A program made the position numbers and the translations under genes. DNA of 64,000 nucleotides from Polaribacter sp. ALD11. Its GTDB lineage: Bacteria; Bacteroidota; Bacteroidia; Flavobacteriales; Flavobacteriaceae. The stretch is taken from contig NZ_CP025119.1 of NCBI RefSeq assembly GCF_002831685.1, forward strand, positions 1,944,001-2,008,000, read 5' to 3'. Numbering within the stretch: the first letter of the stretch is position 1; each line of letters opens with the position of its first letter. This document shows positions 1-9,089 of this stretch, one piece after another. The notes under the pieces were generated by a model. That model ran no database searches, was not told the origin of the DNA, and was given only the letters and a program-made list of their open reading frames with translations.

Positions 1-1
1 T

Positions 2-1426
2 GCAGAACATTCTTTTAACAAAAGTTGGTTAGGTGCTTTTACTAATTTAGAAACCAATAGCAGAAAAAATAGTAGTTCTAATAATTATATCAATACAAGT
101 CACAGATTTAAGGAATTTGAAACTTATTTGGGTATTGGCGATACTGCAAAAGTATTTGCAAAATTCGGATTTAATTATAGAAATAATGATAGTATAAAGT
201 CTAATGAATTTACAGAGGTTAATAATAGGAAATCGTTTTATATTAATAGTAAATTAATTCAAAATAAGAACACAAATTTACGTGTGTTTGCAAACTACAG
301 AATTACTGAAAACAATTTCTCTGAAGATGAAAAATCTTTAAATTCAAGATTTATTTTCAATCAAAAATTATTTAATAACTTTGTAAATCTAAGTACAATG
401 TATGAAACTTCTTCTGGTAATGTGGCTAGACAAGAGTATTTATACATAAAAACAGAGCCAGGTTTAGGGTATTATACTTGGATTGATTATAATAGTGATG
501 GCATTCAAGATTTTGATGAATTTGAAATTGCAGAATTTCAAGATCAAGCAAATTATTTACGCGTTCCAAAGCCAAATCTACGTTTTTTAGCAACACAAAG
601 AGCAACGTTTAGACAAGGCATTAATCTTAATTTTATTCAATGGAAAGTAAAAAAAGGTTTCAAAAAAACACTTTCTCATTTTAATAACGAAAGTTTTTTA
701 AGCATCGAAAATGAACAATCTAGAGCTGAAAATTCATTCAACTTCAATCCGTTTAATTTTGATAAAAACAAACTCATTGGTTTAAATTTTAGTTTAAGAA
801 ACAGTTTATACTTCAATAAAAACCTTCAGAACTATAGTACTACATACACTTTTGGAAAACTAAAAAACAAGCAACAATACTTTATAGGAACCCAAGAAAA
901 TAATACAAAAACACATCAAATTGATTTTGCACATAAATTTGCCACTTTCTGGTTACTTGATTTGATGGGGAAATTTTCTAAAAATGATTTGCAAACAGAA
1001 AACTTCGATAATCGGAATTATAGTATTAAAGGAAAGGAAGTTCAGCCAAAAATTAGTTTTTTATACAACCCAAACAACAAACTAACTGCTTTTTATCACT
1101 ACAAAAAGAAAGTAAATAGTTTAGAAGAATTTGAAGAACTGAATCAACAAAAATTTGGATTAGAATATTTCTACCTGGGAAGTAAAAAGAACCAAGTAAC
1201 GGCAAACATAAATGTGTTTTTAAATGATTTTAAAGGCAATACAAACACACCTGTTGCCTATCAAATGTTAGAAGGTTTACAAGCAGGAAAAAATCACACT
1301 TGGAATCTTTTATTCAATAGAAAACTAAATTCCTTTTTAAATTTGAATCTAAATTATTCAGGAAGAAAAAGCGAGAACTCTAAAACAATTCATACAGGAA
1401 GCGTTCAATTGCGTGCTGTTTTTTAA
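2..1426 (+). CDS. C-terminal part of a large outer-membrane-like protein (5' end outside window)
   Basis: The reading frame is open from base 2 and has no ATG before it settles into clear coding sequence, so the gene begins left of the window; a TTG at 128 is not a convincing start. About 474 residues are visible. They are rich in Asn, Phe, Tyr and Lys with alternating hydrophobic residues, as in outer-membrane beta-strands, and the protein ends in Phe (QLRAVF), as many barrels recognised by BamA do. A short Asp-rich stretch, DYNSDGIQDFDEFE, resembles a calcium-binding loop. I recognise no named family. Similar very large uncharacterised proteins are common in Flavobacteriaceae. Function unknown; surface location is inferred. 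Confidence 0.75.
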   Translation, partial: AEHSFNKSWLGAFTNLETNSRKNSSSNNYINTSHRFKEFETYLGIGDTAKVFAKFGFNYRNNDSIKSNEFTEVNNRKSFYINSKLIQNKNTNLRVFANYRITENNFSEDEKSLNSRFIFNQKLFNNFVNLSTMYETSSGNVARQEYLYIKTEPGLGYYTWIDYNSDGIQDFDEFEIAEFQDQANYLRVPKPNLRFLATQRATFRQGINLNFIQWKVKKGFKKTLSHFNNESFLSIENEQSRAENSFNFNPFNFDKNKLIGLNFSLRNSLYFNKNLQNYSTTYTFGKLKNKQQYFIGTQENNTKTHQIDFAHKFATFWLLDLMGKFSKNDLQTENFDNRNYSIKGKEVQPKISFLYNPNNKLTAFYHYKKKVNSLEEFEELNQQKFGLEYFYLGSKKNQVTANINVFLNDFKGNTNTPVAYQMLEGLQAGKNHTWNLLFNRKLNSFLNLNLNYSGRKSENSKTIHTGSVQLRAVF

Positions 1427-1448
1427 CAAAAAGAAAGCTAATTTTTAA

Positions 1449-1456
1449 TATATTTG
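1449..1456 (+). promoter_or_regulatory. -7 box upstream of the decayed DUF3575-like gene
   Basis: TATATTTG matches the Bacteroidota -7 consensus TAnnTTTG and lies 12 nt before the ATG at 1469. No TTG is seen at the expected -33 distance. The promoter may survive although the gene behind it is broken. Confidence 0.35.
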
Positions 1457-1468
1457 TCTTAAATAAAA

Positions 1469-1973
1469 ATGAAAAAAAGTATCTTAAACTTGTTGCTAAT
1501 AGCAACAAGTTTACAATTTACTCCTCAAGAAAGGAAGCAAACACATCCTAAAAATATGAAGTTAAAATTAATACCTTAGGTTTGTTAGCTTTTGAATGGT
1601 TAGATGTTTCTTGTGAGTATTTAATTAATGAAGAATCAACTTTTGGCCCTGGAGCCTTAATAGGTTCTAATAACTTAAAAAATTATGGAAAATTTTCATT
1701 AATCCCCTATTATAGAAGATTTTTTTCTAATAAATTTGCAAAAGGTTTTTTATTAAAGGGTTCATGATGTTACATACATGCGAACACAACAATTATTTTT
1801 TTTAATAAAAGTAATAATTCTAATACTTTATAAATTAAAACAGAGTTCTCAGTGAGGGTAAACTTATTCCTAAAAGACAGCTTTACAACTGAATTTATTT
1901 AGGTTTAGGGAAAGATAGTAATTCTTTAGAAGCTGTTGATAGAGGAGGTATTTCTTTAGGATATAGATTCTAA
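1469..1973 (+). pseudogene. Decayed DUF3575-like outer-membrane protein
   Basis: The N-terminus (MKKSILNLLLIATSLQF) looks like a signal peptide. The next pieces lie in shifted frames: NTLGLLAFEWLDVSCEYLIN near 1570-1630, an intact stretch to a stop at 1767, EGFMMLHT-like sequence near 1760-1790, and YLGLGKDSNS...GISLGYRF ending at 1973. Together they match the intact gene at 2038-2535 in order and layout (AFEW.../ENSFGISAL, PYYRRFF/PYFRHYF, GLG, terminal RF). At least three frameshifts and several stops break it. It is best read as a tandem paralogue in decay. Sequencing error is unlikely to explain so many lesions. Confidence 0.75.
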
Positions 1974-2037
1974 AATAAATACTTAAAATGTAGTATGTTT
2001 AAATCATGCTTTAAAAAGTTAATTAAAAATATAAACT

Positions 2038-2535
2038 ATGAAAAAAATTATTTTAATTTTTACAATTTTAGTTAGTTCTTTTGGGTTTTCTCAACAAGAA
2101 TTAAAATTAGATCTAGCAGATGCATTGGTTATAAGAAGTTTAGAGTTTTCTTATGAAAATTATATTAGTGTAGAAAATTCTTTCGGTATTTCTGCTTTAT
2201 TCAATTTAGCAAAACAAGAAGCTAATTTTAGATATAATGAGAATATGATGATAACACCTTATTTTCGTCATTACTTTACTTCAGATGCACAATGGAACTT
2301 CTTTGGTGAAGGTTTTTTAGGTATAAATTCTGGTAAAATAGAGTCTGAAGAAGATTCTGGTAATTATAATTTAAAATATACAGACGCAGCCTTAGGTGTT
2401 GCTATAGGAACAAAATATTCTTCTGAAGGTGGTTTGGTTATTGATATTTATGGTGGTTTAGGTAGAAATCTTTTTGGTACAGATTCTCCAATACTAGTGC
2501 CAAGAGTTGGTGTAAATGTTGGTTGGAGATTTTAA
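2038..2535 (+). CDS. Small outer-membrane beta-barrel protein, DUF3575-like
   Basis: The 165-residue protein has a signal peptide (MKKIILIFTILVSSFGFSQQ, cut about residue 18-19). A compact barrel follows: SFGISALFNL, PYFRHYFTSD, FFGEGFLGIN, ALGVAIGTKY and a C-terminal strand ending in WRF. A terminal Phe is typical of proteins inserted by BamA. Small DUF3575-type outer-membrane proteins are frequent in flavobacteria and often occur in tandem; their role is unknown. A broken copy lies 64 bp upstream. A strong hairpin terminator follows. Family assignment rests on layout and motifs, not on a search. Confidence 0.8.
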   Translation: MKKIILIFTILVSSFGFSQQELKLDLADALVIRSLEFSYENYISVENSFGISALFNLAKQEANFRYNENMMITPYFRHYFTSDAQWNFFGEGFLGINSGKIESEEDSGNYNLKYTDAALGVAIGTKYSSEGGLVIDIYGGLGRNLFGTDSPILVPRVGVNVGWRF

Positions 2536-2558
2536 GCTTTCAACTTCTTTATAAAACT

Positions 2559-2587
2559 AAAAAAGCCAGCGTAAGCTGGCTTTTTTC
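2559..2587. terminator. Bidirectional terminator between the barrel gene and accD
   Basis: Perfect 12-bp stem (AAAAAAGCCAGC / GCTGGCTTTTTT) with a GTAA loop. A T-run on one side and an A-run on the other fit termination of both convergent genes. Confidence 0.9.
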
Positions 2588-2603
2588 TGTGTAAAATAGA
2601 TTA

Positions 2604-3476
2604 TTATGCAACTACTTCTTCTTTTCTAATAGGAAGATTCTGTATTAAATCTATGTATAAGTTTATTTGTTTTTTTAATTCTTTACGCTCATAAATAGCG
2701 TCTAAGAAACCGTGTTCTAAAACAAATTCAGATTTCTGAAAACCTTCTGGTAAATCTTTACCTGTTGTATCTCTTACAACTCTTGGTCCTGCAAAAGCTA
2801 TTAATGCGTTTGGCTCTGCGATATTAATATCACCTAACATTGCATAAGAAGCTGTTGTACCACCAGTTGTTGGATCTGTACATAAAGAAATATAAGGTAT
2901 TTTAGCACCTGCTAATTGAGCCAGTTTAGATGATGTTTTTACTAATTGCATTAAAGAAAGTGATGCTTCCATCATTCTTGCACCACCAGATTTAGATACC
3001 ATTAGAAACGGAATCTTATTTTTTATTGAATAATCGATTGCTCTTGCAATTTTCTCTCCAACTACAGAACCCATAGAACCTCCAATAAAAGCAAAATCCA
3101 TTGCAGCAATTACAATGTCTTTCCCTAAAGACTTTCCTACTGCAGTTCTAACAGCATCATTCAATTTTGTTTTTTCCTGTGCAGCCTTTAATCTGTCTGG
3201 ATATTTTTTAGTGTCCTCGAATTTTAAAGGATCTTTAGAGGTAAGACTTTCATTTAATTCTTTAAATTTATTATCATCAAAAAATAACTCGAAATATTCT
3301 TTACTTCCTATTCTTACATGATAACCATCTTCTGGACTTACATATAGGTTTCTCTTTAATTCTTCTGTATCTATAACTTTTCCACTAGGAGTCTTGTACC
3401 ACAAGCCTTTAGGAGTGTCTTTTTTATCTTCCGTAGAAGTTTGAATTCCTTTATCTGTTCTTTTAAACCAAGCCAT
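2604..3476 (-). CDS. accD: Acetyl-CoA carboxylase carboxyltransferase subunit beta
   Basis: The 290-residue protein is the beta half of the carboxyltransferase that moves the carboxyl group from biotin to acetyl-CoA, the first step of fatty-acid synthesis, working with AccA. The crotonase-type core is clear: [49 protein letters not shown] and [12 protein letters not shown]. The N-terminal region aligns with the zinc ribbon of other AccD proteins ([10 protein letters not shown]...[12 protein letters not shown]) but holds none of the four zinc-binding cysteines; the only Cys in the protein is in the core. The gene is a single unit with its own -7 box and converges on the small barrel gene. Confidence 0.95.
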   Translation of the reverse strand: MAWFKRTDKGIQTSTEDKKDTPKGLWYKTPSGKVIDTEELKRNLYVSPEDGYHVRIGSKEYFELFFDDNKFKELNESLTSKDPLKFEDTKKYPDRLKAAQEKTKLNDAVRTAVGKSLGKDIVIAAMDFAFIGGSMGSVVGEKIARAIDYSIKNKIPFLMVSKSGGARMMEASLSLMQLVKTSSKLAQLAGAKIPYISLCTDPTTGGTTASYAMLGDINIAEPNALIAFAGPRVVRDTTGKDLPEGFQKSEFVLEHGFLDAIYERKELKKQINLYIDLIQNLPIRKEEVVA

Positions 3477-3541
3477 GTTATGCGTTTGTTTTAATTTAAT
3501 ACTTCTAAAATAAAAACTATTTAGAAATAAAATATGAATTA

Positions 3542-3549
3542 CAAATGTA
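3542..3549 (-). promoter_or_regulatory. -7 box of accD
   Basis: On the minus strand TACATTTG fits TAnnTTTG, 65 nt before the accD ATG. No TTG is visible at -33. Confidence 0.45.
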
Positions 3550-3618
3550 AAAGATTTTTTCTAATTCTACTTTCTTCTTCAAATGATTATTCACTTGAAA
3601 AAAATATTTTTTTAAACA

Positions 3619-3656
3619 AAAAAAAGCATCTTGAAAAATTTCAAAATGCTTTTTTA
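3619..3656 (-). terminator. Terminator of fbaA
   Basis: A long hairpin (AAAAAGCAT-c-TTGAAA / TTTCAA-a-ATGCTTTTT) starts 20 nt after the fbaA stop and ends in a T-run in the direction of fbaA transcription. Confidence 0.75.
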
Positions 3657-3675
3657 AGTTATTATAAAGAATAGA

Positions 3676-4743
3676 TTATAAAGTATCTATGTTATTTAAG
3701 TCTTGAAACGCTTGTTTTAAACGGTTTATGAAAGTTACTTCTCCTTCACGCAACCATTTTCTCGGGTCATAATACTTTTTATTTGGCTGCTCTACTCCTT
3801 CAGGATTACCAATTTGAGTTGCTAAATAAGCTGCTTTACCCTGCATGTAATCTCTAATTCCTTCTGTAAAAGCAAACTGCAAATCAGTATCAATATTCAT
3901 TTTTATAACTCCGTAACCAATAGCTTCTCTAATTTCTTCTACTGTAGAGCCAGACCCCCCGTGAAATACAAAATCGATATGATTGTGTGCTACGTTATAT
4001 TTTTTTGAAATATATTCTTGAGAATTCTTTAAAATTTTTGGAGTTAATTTTACATTTCCTGGTTTGTAAACACCATGAACGTTACCAAATGCTGCAGCAA
4101 TTGTAAACTGAGGAGAAACTTTTAATAACTCTTCGTAAGCATAGGCAACTTCTTCTGGTTGTGTGTATAATTTTGATGCATCTACATCCGAATTATCTAC
4201 ACCATCTTCTTCACCACCTGTAATACCTAATTCAATCTCTAAAGTCATACCCATTTTACTCATACGAGCTAAATACGTTTTACAGATTTCTATATTTTCT
4301 TCTAATGGCTCTTCAGATAAATCTATCATGTGAGAACTGTACAAAGGCTTTCCTGTTTCTTCGAAATGCTTTTCAGAAGCATCTAACAAACCATCTATCC
4401 AAGGTAATAATTTTTTTGCTGCGTGGTCTGTGTGTAATATTACAGGAACACCGTAAGCAACAGCTAATTCATGAATATGTTTTGCACCAGCTATACCACC
4501 AGCAATTGCTGCTTTCTCACCTTCATTAGACAAACCTTTACCTGCGTTAAATTGAGCCCCACCGTTTGAGAACTGAATAATAACCGGCGCATTTAAATCT
4601 TTTGCAGTTTCTAAAACAGCATTAATTGTGTTAGAACCAACAACATTTACAGCTGGTAATGCAAATCCTTTTTCTTTTGCAAGTTTAAAAATTTCTTGAA
4701 CTTCTTTTCCTGTTGCAACTCCAGGTTTTATGTTGTGACTCAT
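3676..4743 (-). CDS. fbaA: Class II fructose-bisphosphate aldolase
   Basis: Zinc-dependent aldolase that interconverts fructose 1,6-bisphosphate with dihydroxyacetone phosphate and glyceraldehyde 3-phosphate in glycolysis and gluconeogenesis. Class II motifs are present: zinc-binding HTDHAAKK, the NVHGVYKPG segment and VFHGGSGST near the C-terminus. I place the start at ATG 4743 (MSHNIKPGVATG), giving 355 residues, the usual size. A longer frame reaches 4821, but its first 26 residues are not family-like and a -7 box at 4779-4786 lies inside that extension, so the longer form would begin upstream of the promoter. Single-gene unit with its own terminator. Confidence 0.95.
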   Translation of the reverse strand: MSHNIKPGVATGKEVQEIFKLAKEKGFALPAVNVVGSNTINAVLETAKDLNAPVIIQFSNGGAQFNAGKGLSNEGEKAAIAGGIAGAKHIHELAVAYGVPVILHTDHAAKKLLPWIDGLLDASEKHFEETGKPLYSSHMIDLSEEPLEENIEICKTYLARMSKMGMTLEIELGITGGEEDGVDNSDVDASKLYTQPEEVAYAYEELLKVSPQFTIAAAFGNVHGVYKPGNVKLTPKILKNSQEYISKKYNVAHNHIDFVFHGGSGSTVEEIREAIGYGVIKMNIDTDLQFAFTEGIRDYMQGKAAYLATQIGNPEGVEQPNKKYYDPRKWLREGEVTFINRLKQAFQDLNNIDTL

Positions 4744-4778
4744 GTTATATATTTTAATTTGTTGATTCTTAATTTCAT

Positions 4779-4786
4779 CAAAAATA
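4779..4786 (-). promoter_or_regulatory. -7 box of fbaA
   Basis: TATTTTTG on the minus strand fits TAnnTTTG and predicts a transcript starting about 30 nt before ATG 4743. It supports the shorter fbaA reading frame. The -33 box is not evident. Confidence 0.5.
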
Positions 4787-4859
4787 CTAAAAATAGGTGT
4801 TTTTTTGTTTGAAGAAAGCATAAAATAACGAAAACGTTATAGACTTTTAGCTAATTTCG

Positions 4860-7364
4860 TTAGAAAGGATAATTGATTCCTACATTATATACCGCACTTG
4901 CAAAATTGTAGTTTTTAAACCATTTACCTCCTTCTAAGTACGGTTCATAGGTTTTAAAACCAACATCAAGTCTTAATACAAAAAAATTTAAATCGTACCT
5001 TACCCCTAATCCAGAACCAATAGCAATGTCTTTTAATGATGATAAGTCTTTAAATTTCGAATCTTCATCTACAAATTCAGAACCAGAAATGTCCCAAATA
5101 TTACCAGCATCTACAAACAAAGCTCCTTTTAAGCTATTTAATAAGTCAAACCGATATTCTGCACTTGTTAAAAATTTAAAACTACCAACATTAAATTCTA
5201 AACCACTATTTCTGCTTCCAGGACCTAATTCATACGTTTGCCACGCTCTAATATCATTCGAACCACCAGCAAAATAACTTCTTGTAAAAGGAATATCTGA
5301 ATTGTCATACGTTAAAATTGCTCCCAATAAAGTTCTAACTCCGAAAACTGAATTTGAGCCAACATTCCAAAAACGTTTGTATTCTAAATCTGTTTTAAAA
5401 TATTGAGCTAACGGAATTTTAAAAAGAGTTTTCTTCCCATTCGCATTATAGTCTTTAGAAAACAACCCTAAAACATTTCCAGAATTAGCAATTCTTGCTT
5501 TAAAAAAAGAGAAATTATTGTCTTTAAAATCTACCTGACTATTATAGGTATAAGTATAGGCCAACGTAGGAATTAGGAAATCTGAAGTAACAATATTGTA
5601 TCTATTCTGAATATTTAAAACGGTGTTATATTCGTCTGAATTAGATGCTTTAAAACCAGGATTACTAGCAACTGCCTTTATAAAACTTAAAGATTCTGAA
5701 GCCTGTTTTTCTATATCTGTTGATAAAGGGGAATATGAGGTACCATTTGCACTATCATAAATTTTTGCGACCGTGTTTAGATTGGTAAACTCAGAACTAT
5801 AAATATCAAAAAACCTGTTTATATTCAAATTCTGAATATATTGTGTATTAAAAACCTCTAATTGAATGGTTTTTTTGTTATTATATTGCCATTTATAGTC
5901 TGATAAAAGTGTAAACGTTTGTCTATCTAAACCAATATTTTTTTGAAAACTAGAACCCAAAGAAAAGAGCGTTCTTGGCGACATTCTTTTTGGTACTAAT
6001 CTACTTAAGCCAAATGGAGCGATAAGCCTTGGAAACTCTAAAGAAGCATCTGCACCAATTTCCCAACCAGGACCATTCTTTGCATTAAAATAAGACCCTA
6101 AAAAAGAAAACTTTAATAATTCCGCTCCTCTAAATGCATTTCTATTCGTAAGAGAAAATTTAGCTGAAGAACCTATATTTCTAATATTAGAGTGTGTTAA
6201 TTCTGTTTCAAAACCTAATGTATATTTTTCTTTAGGAGCTAAGAATAAATCCATTTTCAACTCATTCTCTGAACCTTTAATTGGTGTAAACGTAATGTTT
6301 GTTGATTTAAAATTATTAAGTGACTTTAAATGATTTCTTGTCAGGTTCCTTAAGGTGTCTTTGTAAACATCTCCAGAACTAAAAAAGATAGATTGCGCTA
6401 AATATTTCGGATTGTACTTTAATTTTTTATGAGCTAGAAAGTTTATTCCTCTATAGGAAACAGAGTCATTATATACATCGTTCTTATTAATGTGCGAGTA
6501 ATCTGTAAAAACATTAATTTCTTTAATTCTGTGTACTTTATAATCTTTCTTTACATAAACACCATTGTCATCTTTAAAACGGTCTTTAGCAATTAAAAAC
6601 TCTACATTTGTTTTATAATCTGTTCTTGTGGAATCTACATAAAAACCTAAAGCAGATTCAGAAAAATAGTAAATACCACTATTTTTAAAGAGTTTAACAA
6701 CATTGCTGGCTTCCTTTCTAAAAGTTTTGTCGTTATATTGATCTCCACTTTTTAATAAAGAACGCATACCAGAATCTTTATAGATAGAATCTAAAACACG
6801 CGATTCAATTTTTAGTTTAATTGTATCTAATAAAGTTGGTTTACCTTTTATTATGCGATATTCTGCTACTGCTTTTTTATGAATAGAATCTCTAATAATT
6901 TTAGAATTAATTTGAGATTCGAAATAACCCTGTGTTTTGTAATAAGACCATAAATTATCTTCTGTTCTTTTTACTTTATTTTCACTTATTATTACAGGAG
7001 CATTATAACTTAAAAACCAATTATTTAATTTAATAAATGAATTTGCATAGGCGATACTTTGTTTTTCTGAAAAAATATTTTTAATAATTTTATATTTCTT
7101 CGGATGCTTTTCGCCCCATTTTAATGCTGTTTTTGGCTTATTATGATTTCCTAAATTATGAAAATACAACCCTATAGGCGCTCCTAACAGTTTAGGATTT
7201 GGTTTTTGAAGAATGTATTTTTCTAACGCTGCACTCTTATCTCTAACGCTATCTATAAAAATATAATTTTGCGTGAGCATGTGCTCATTTTCGGCAACAT
7301 GTTTTGTAGAATTACAAGCGGCAAAAAATAAAATAAGTAAAAAGCAAAAAGAAAGTTTTTTCAT
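4860..7364 (-). CDS. tamL: BamA/TamA-family outer-membrane lipoprotein TamL
   Basis: Large outer-membrane assembly protein of about 834 residues. From ATG 7364 it begins MKKLSFCFLLILFFAACNS, a lipoprotein signal with a lipobox ending at Cys17. A periplasmic region with POTRA-like repeats follows (about residues 60-430) and then a D15/Omp85 barrel (about 450-834) with the typical YFAGGSNDIRAW segment, which matches the conserved Omp85 L6 motif region. In Bacteroidota a lipidated TamA variant, TamL, pairs with TamB; tamB is not in this window. A frame extended to 7430 is rejected because a -7 box at 7389-7396 lies within it. Divergent from the methyltransferase gene at 7434. Confidence 0.88.
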   Translation of the reverse strand: MKKLSFCFLLILFFAACNSTKHVAENEHMLTQNYIFIDSVRDKSAALEKYILQKPNPKLLGAPIGLYFHNLGNHNKPKTALKWGEKHPKKYKIIKNIFSEKQSIAYANSFIKLNNWFLSYNAPVIISENKVKRTEDNLWSYYKTQGYFESQINSKIIRDSIHKKAVAEYRIIKGKPTLLDTIKLKIESRVLDSIYKDSGMRSLLKSGDQYNDKTFRKEASNVVKLFKNSGIYYFSESALGFYVDSTRTDYKTNVEFLIAKDRFKDDNGVYVKKDYKVHRIKEINVFTDYSHINKNDVYNDSVSYRGINFLAHKKLKYNPKYLAQSIFFSSGDVYKDTLRNLTRNHLKSLNNFKSTNITFTPIKGSENELKMDLFLAPKEKYTLGFETELTHSNIRNIGSSAKFSLTNRNAFRGAELLKFSFLGSYFNAKNGPGWEIGADASLEFPRLIAPFGLSRLVPKRMSPRTLFSLGSSFQKNIGLDRQTFTLLSDYKWQYNNKKTIQLEVFNTQYIQNLNINRFFDIYSSEFTNLNTVAKIYDSANGTSYSPLSTDIEKQASESLSFIKAVASNPGFKASNSDEYNTVLNIQNRYNIVTSDFLIPTLAYTYTYNSQVDFKDNNFSFFKARIANSGNVLGLFSKDYNANGKKTLFKIPLAQYFKTDLEYKRFWNVGSNSVFGVRTLLGAILTYDNSDIPFTRSYFAGGSNDIRAWQTYELGPGSRNSGLEFNVGSFKFLTSAEYRFDLLNSLKGALFVDAGNIWDISGSEFVDEDSKFKDLSSLKDIAIGSGLGVRYDLNFFVLRLDVGFKTYEPYLEGGKWFKNYNFASAVYNVGINYPF

Positions 7365-7388
7365 TACTTTAGCAATACATTTAATATC

Positions 7389-7396
7389 AAAAATAG
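7389..7396 (-). promoter_or_regulatory. -7 box of tamL
   Basis: TATTTTTG on the minus strand, predicting a leader of about 20 nt before ATG 7364. It lies in the 69-bp gap shared with the divergent methyltransferase gene. Confidence 0.45.
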
Positions 7397-7433
7397 TATT
7401 TTTCAACGGTTTATTTCCAATTAGAAACAATTA

Positions 7434-8165
7434 ATGAGCATCTCAAAAAATCAACTAAAGTTAATAACAAGTTTATCGCAAAAAAAGTATAGACAAAAGC
7501 ATAATTTATTTGTTGCTGAAGGAATAAAAGTGATAAATGAATTGCTACATTCAACTTTTGAAGTTGAAACACTTTTTTGTACAGATGATTTTGAAACTAT
7601 TATTTCTAAAGATAAAGTTACACGAATTTCTGAAACTGAACTAAAGAAAATTAGCACTTTAAAATCTCCCAACAAAGTTTTAGGAATTTTTAAAATACCT
7701 GAAGAAAAACAACTTCAAGATGCTGGTTTAATTATTGTCTTAGACGCAATTAACGACCCTGGAAATTTAGGAACCATTATTCGGTTATGTGATTGGTTTG
7801 GCGTATCTCAACTAATTTGCTCTAAAGATACAGTAGATTGTTACAACCAGAAAGTTGTACAAGCTTCTATGGGCTCTTTAACTCGAATTTCAATTCACTA
7901 TACTGATTTGAAGGACTATTTATCGCAAAGTAATTTATCTACCTTTATTGCAGACATGGATGGTGCAAATGTATATAAAACCGATTTACCAAAGGAAGGG
8001 ATTCTAATTATGGGAAATGAAGCAAATGGAGTTTCCGAAGAAATTAAAAAAATAATTCAGCATAAAATATCGATTCCTAGATTTGGGGAAACGCAAGAAA
8101 CGGAAAGCTTAAATGTTGCTACTGCAACTGCTATTTTATTGAGTGAATTTAAAAGAGATGCTTAG
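7434..8165 (+). CDS. TrmH/SpoU-family RNA 2'-O-methyltransferase
   Basis: The 243-residue enzyme methylates a ribose 2'-OH in rRNA or tRNA using S-adenosylmethionine. The N-terminal substrate-binding part (MSISKNQLKLITSLSQKKYR, VAEGIKVINEL) is followed by the knotted SpoU core: ALNDPGNLGT-type motif 1 (IVLDAINDPGNLGTIIRLCDW), motif 2 (ILIMGNEANGVSEEI) and motif 3 (IPRFGETQETESLNVATATA). The layout resembles RlmB/TsnR-like 23S rRNA enzymes; the exact target nucleotide cannot be read from sequence. Its place next to tamL, divergently transcribed, is common in Flavobacteria. Confidence 0.9.
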   Translation: MSISKNQLKLITSLSQKKYRQKHNLFVAEGIKVINELLHSTFEVETLFCTDDFETIISKDKVTRISETELKKISTLKSPNKVLGIFKIPEEKQLQDAGLIIVLDAINDPGNLGTIIRLCDWFGVSQLICSKDTVDCYNQKVVQASMGSLTRISIHYTDLKDYLSQSNLSTFIADMDGANVYKTDLPKEGILIMGNEANGVSEEIKKIIQHKISIPRFGETQETESLNVATATAILLSEFKRDA

Positions 8166-8222
8166 TAAGCTGTTGCTATTTTCTGTAAGCTTGTTTGTAC
8201 CGTAGTATAGTAAACCTAAAAA

Positions 8223-8252
8223 GACCTCACCGGTTTAAAAACCTGTGAGGTC
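8223..8252. terminator. Hairpin between the methyltransferase gene and porT
   Basis: Inverted repeat GACCTCAC-c-GGTTT / AAACC-t-GTGAGGTC, a 13-bp stem with one mismatch. It lies between convergent genes. The flanking T-run is weak, so it may act as a terminator or as an mRNA 3' stabiliser. Confidence 0.55.
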
Positions 8253-8352
8253 TATGTTGTATCAACAAACATAAAGATCTAGATTACATTATTTTTCCTC
8301 TAAGAATCTATGCGAAAAACTTTTTGTAACTCTGTGAAATATTAAAACTTAT

Positions 8353-9087
8353 TTACTCAAAAGCAAAATTCAAGAAAACACCACGAGTTCCCATAAAGTT
8401 TACAGGTGCTGTCCATCTACTATTTGGATCATCGTCGTATTTAATCTCATTATTCATGGCAAAAACTCCGCGAATCGATGGAGAAAACTTAAAATAATAC
8501 AAATAGAAATCTACACCAACACCAACTTCATACATAAAGTTGTGGGTTTTCATTCTAAATTGACTGGCAGAATTATCTTCTTGATTACCCTCATTACTAG
8601 AAAAATTGTAATCGTAGGATATTCCTCCTAATAAATACGGACGAATATTTTTATACCTGTCTGTACTAAATTTAAACACCAAAGGAACATGCAAATACGT
8701 AGACCCAACTTCTCTAATACTGTCTTGATTAGTGCTATTCTTTAAATGATTAAATATTATTCTTTTAGAATTACTAACTAAACCTGGTTCTAAACGTAAA
8801 TTTAAATTTTTATGCAATCGTAAATCTGCTATTAGACCTACATTAAAACCTGTTGTTGCTTCTACGGTAACATTAGGTTTAGCGTAAAACATCCCTGGCG
8901 AACCGGGAATAGGTATTTGTTTATCTGTAAAATTTAATTTAAAATCATTCTGATTTAATCCTAAATAAAAACCATAATGCAACAGTTTCCTATCAAACGT
9001 TGGTAAATATTCTACACGTTCTCTTTGTGCAAAAAAAGCGATTGAAGACCATAGGAAAAAACCAAAAATTAAGATTCTTTTACTCAT
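8353..9087 (-). CDS. porT: Type IX secretion / gliding motility protein PorT (SprT)
   Basis: The 244-residue protein has a signal peptide (MSKRILIFGFFLWSSIAFFAQ) and an eight-strand-like barrel with YGFYLGLNQNDFKLNF, LHVPLVFKFS and a terminal Phe-Glu after FLNFAF. PorT is an outer-membrane component needed for type IX secretion, the machine that exports adhesins, enzymes and gliding proteins in Bacteroidota. The neighbourhood supports the call: ubiE lies 2 bp upstream in the same direction, the usual pairing in flavobacteria. The family is small and divergent, so the assignment rests on both motif and context. Confidence 0.85.
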   Translation of the reverse strand: MSKRILIFGFFLWSSIAFFAQRERVEYLPTFDRKLLHYGFYLGLNQNDFKLNFTDKQIPIPGSPGMFYAKPNVTVEATTGFNVGLIADLRLHKNLNLRLEPGLVSNSKRIIFNHLKNSTNQDSIREVGSTYLHVPLVFKFSTDRYKNIRPYLLGGISYDYNFSSNEGNQEDNSASQFRMKTHNFMYEVGVGVDFYLYYFKFSPSIRGVFAMNNEIKYDDDPNSRWTAPVNFMGTRGVFLNFAFE

Positions 9088-9089
9088 AA

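Noticed and set aside
3676..3676. Mobile elements, phage genes, defence or biosynthetic clusters anywhere in the window
   Set aside because: No transposase, integrase, restriction, toxin-antitoxin, or large biosynthetic gene was seen on either strand; nearly all genes have core functions.
4744..4821. Longer N-terminus for the aldolase
   Set aside because: The extra 26 residues do not fit the family and a -7 box lies within them; the start at 4743 gives the normal length.
7365..7430. Longer N-terminus for TamL
   Set aside because: The extension would hide the lipoprotein signal and contains the promoter; the start at 7364 is preferred.
8290..8340. Sequence like ttttgtaactctgtgaaat near the porT stop as an interspersed repeat
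   Set aside because: It resembles degenerate intergenic repeats of Bacteroidota, but with no second copy in the window the call is not supported.
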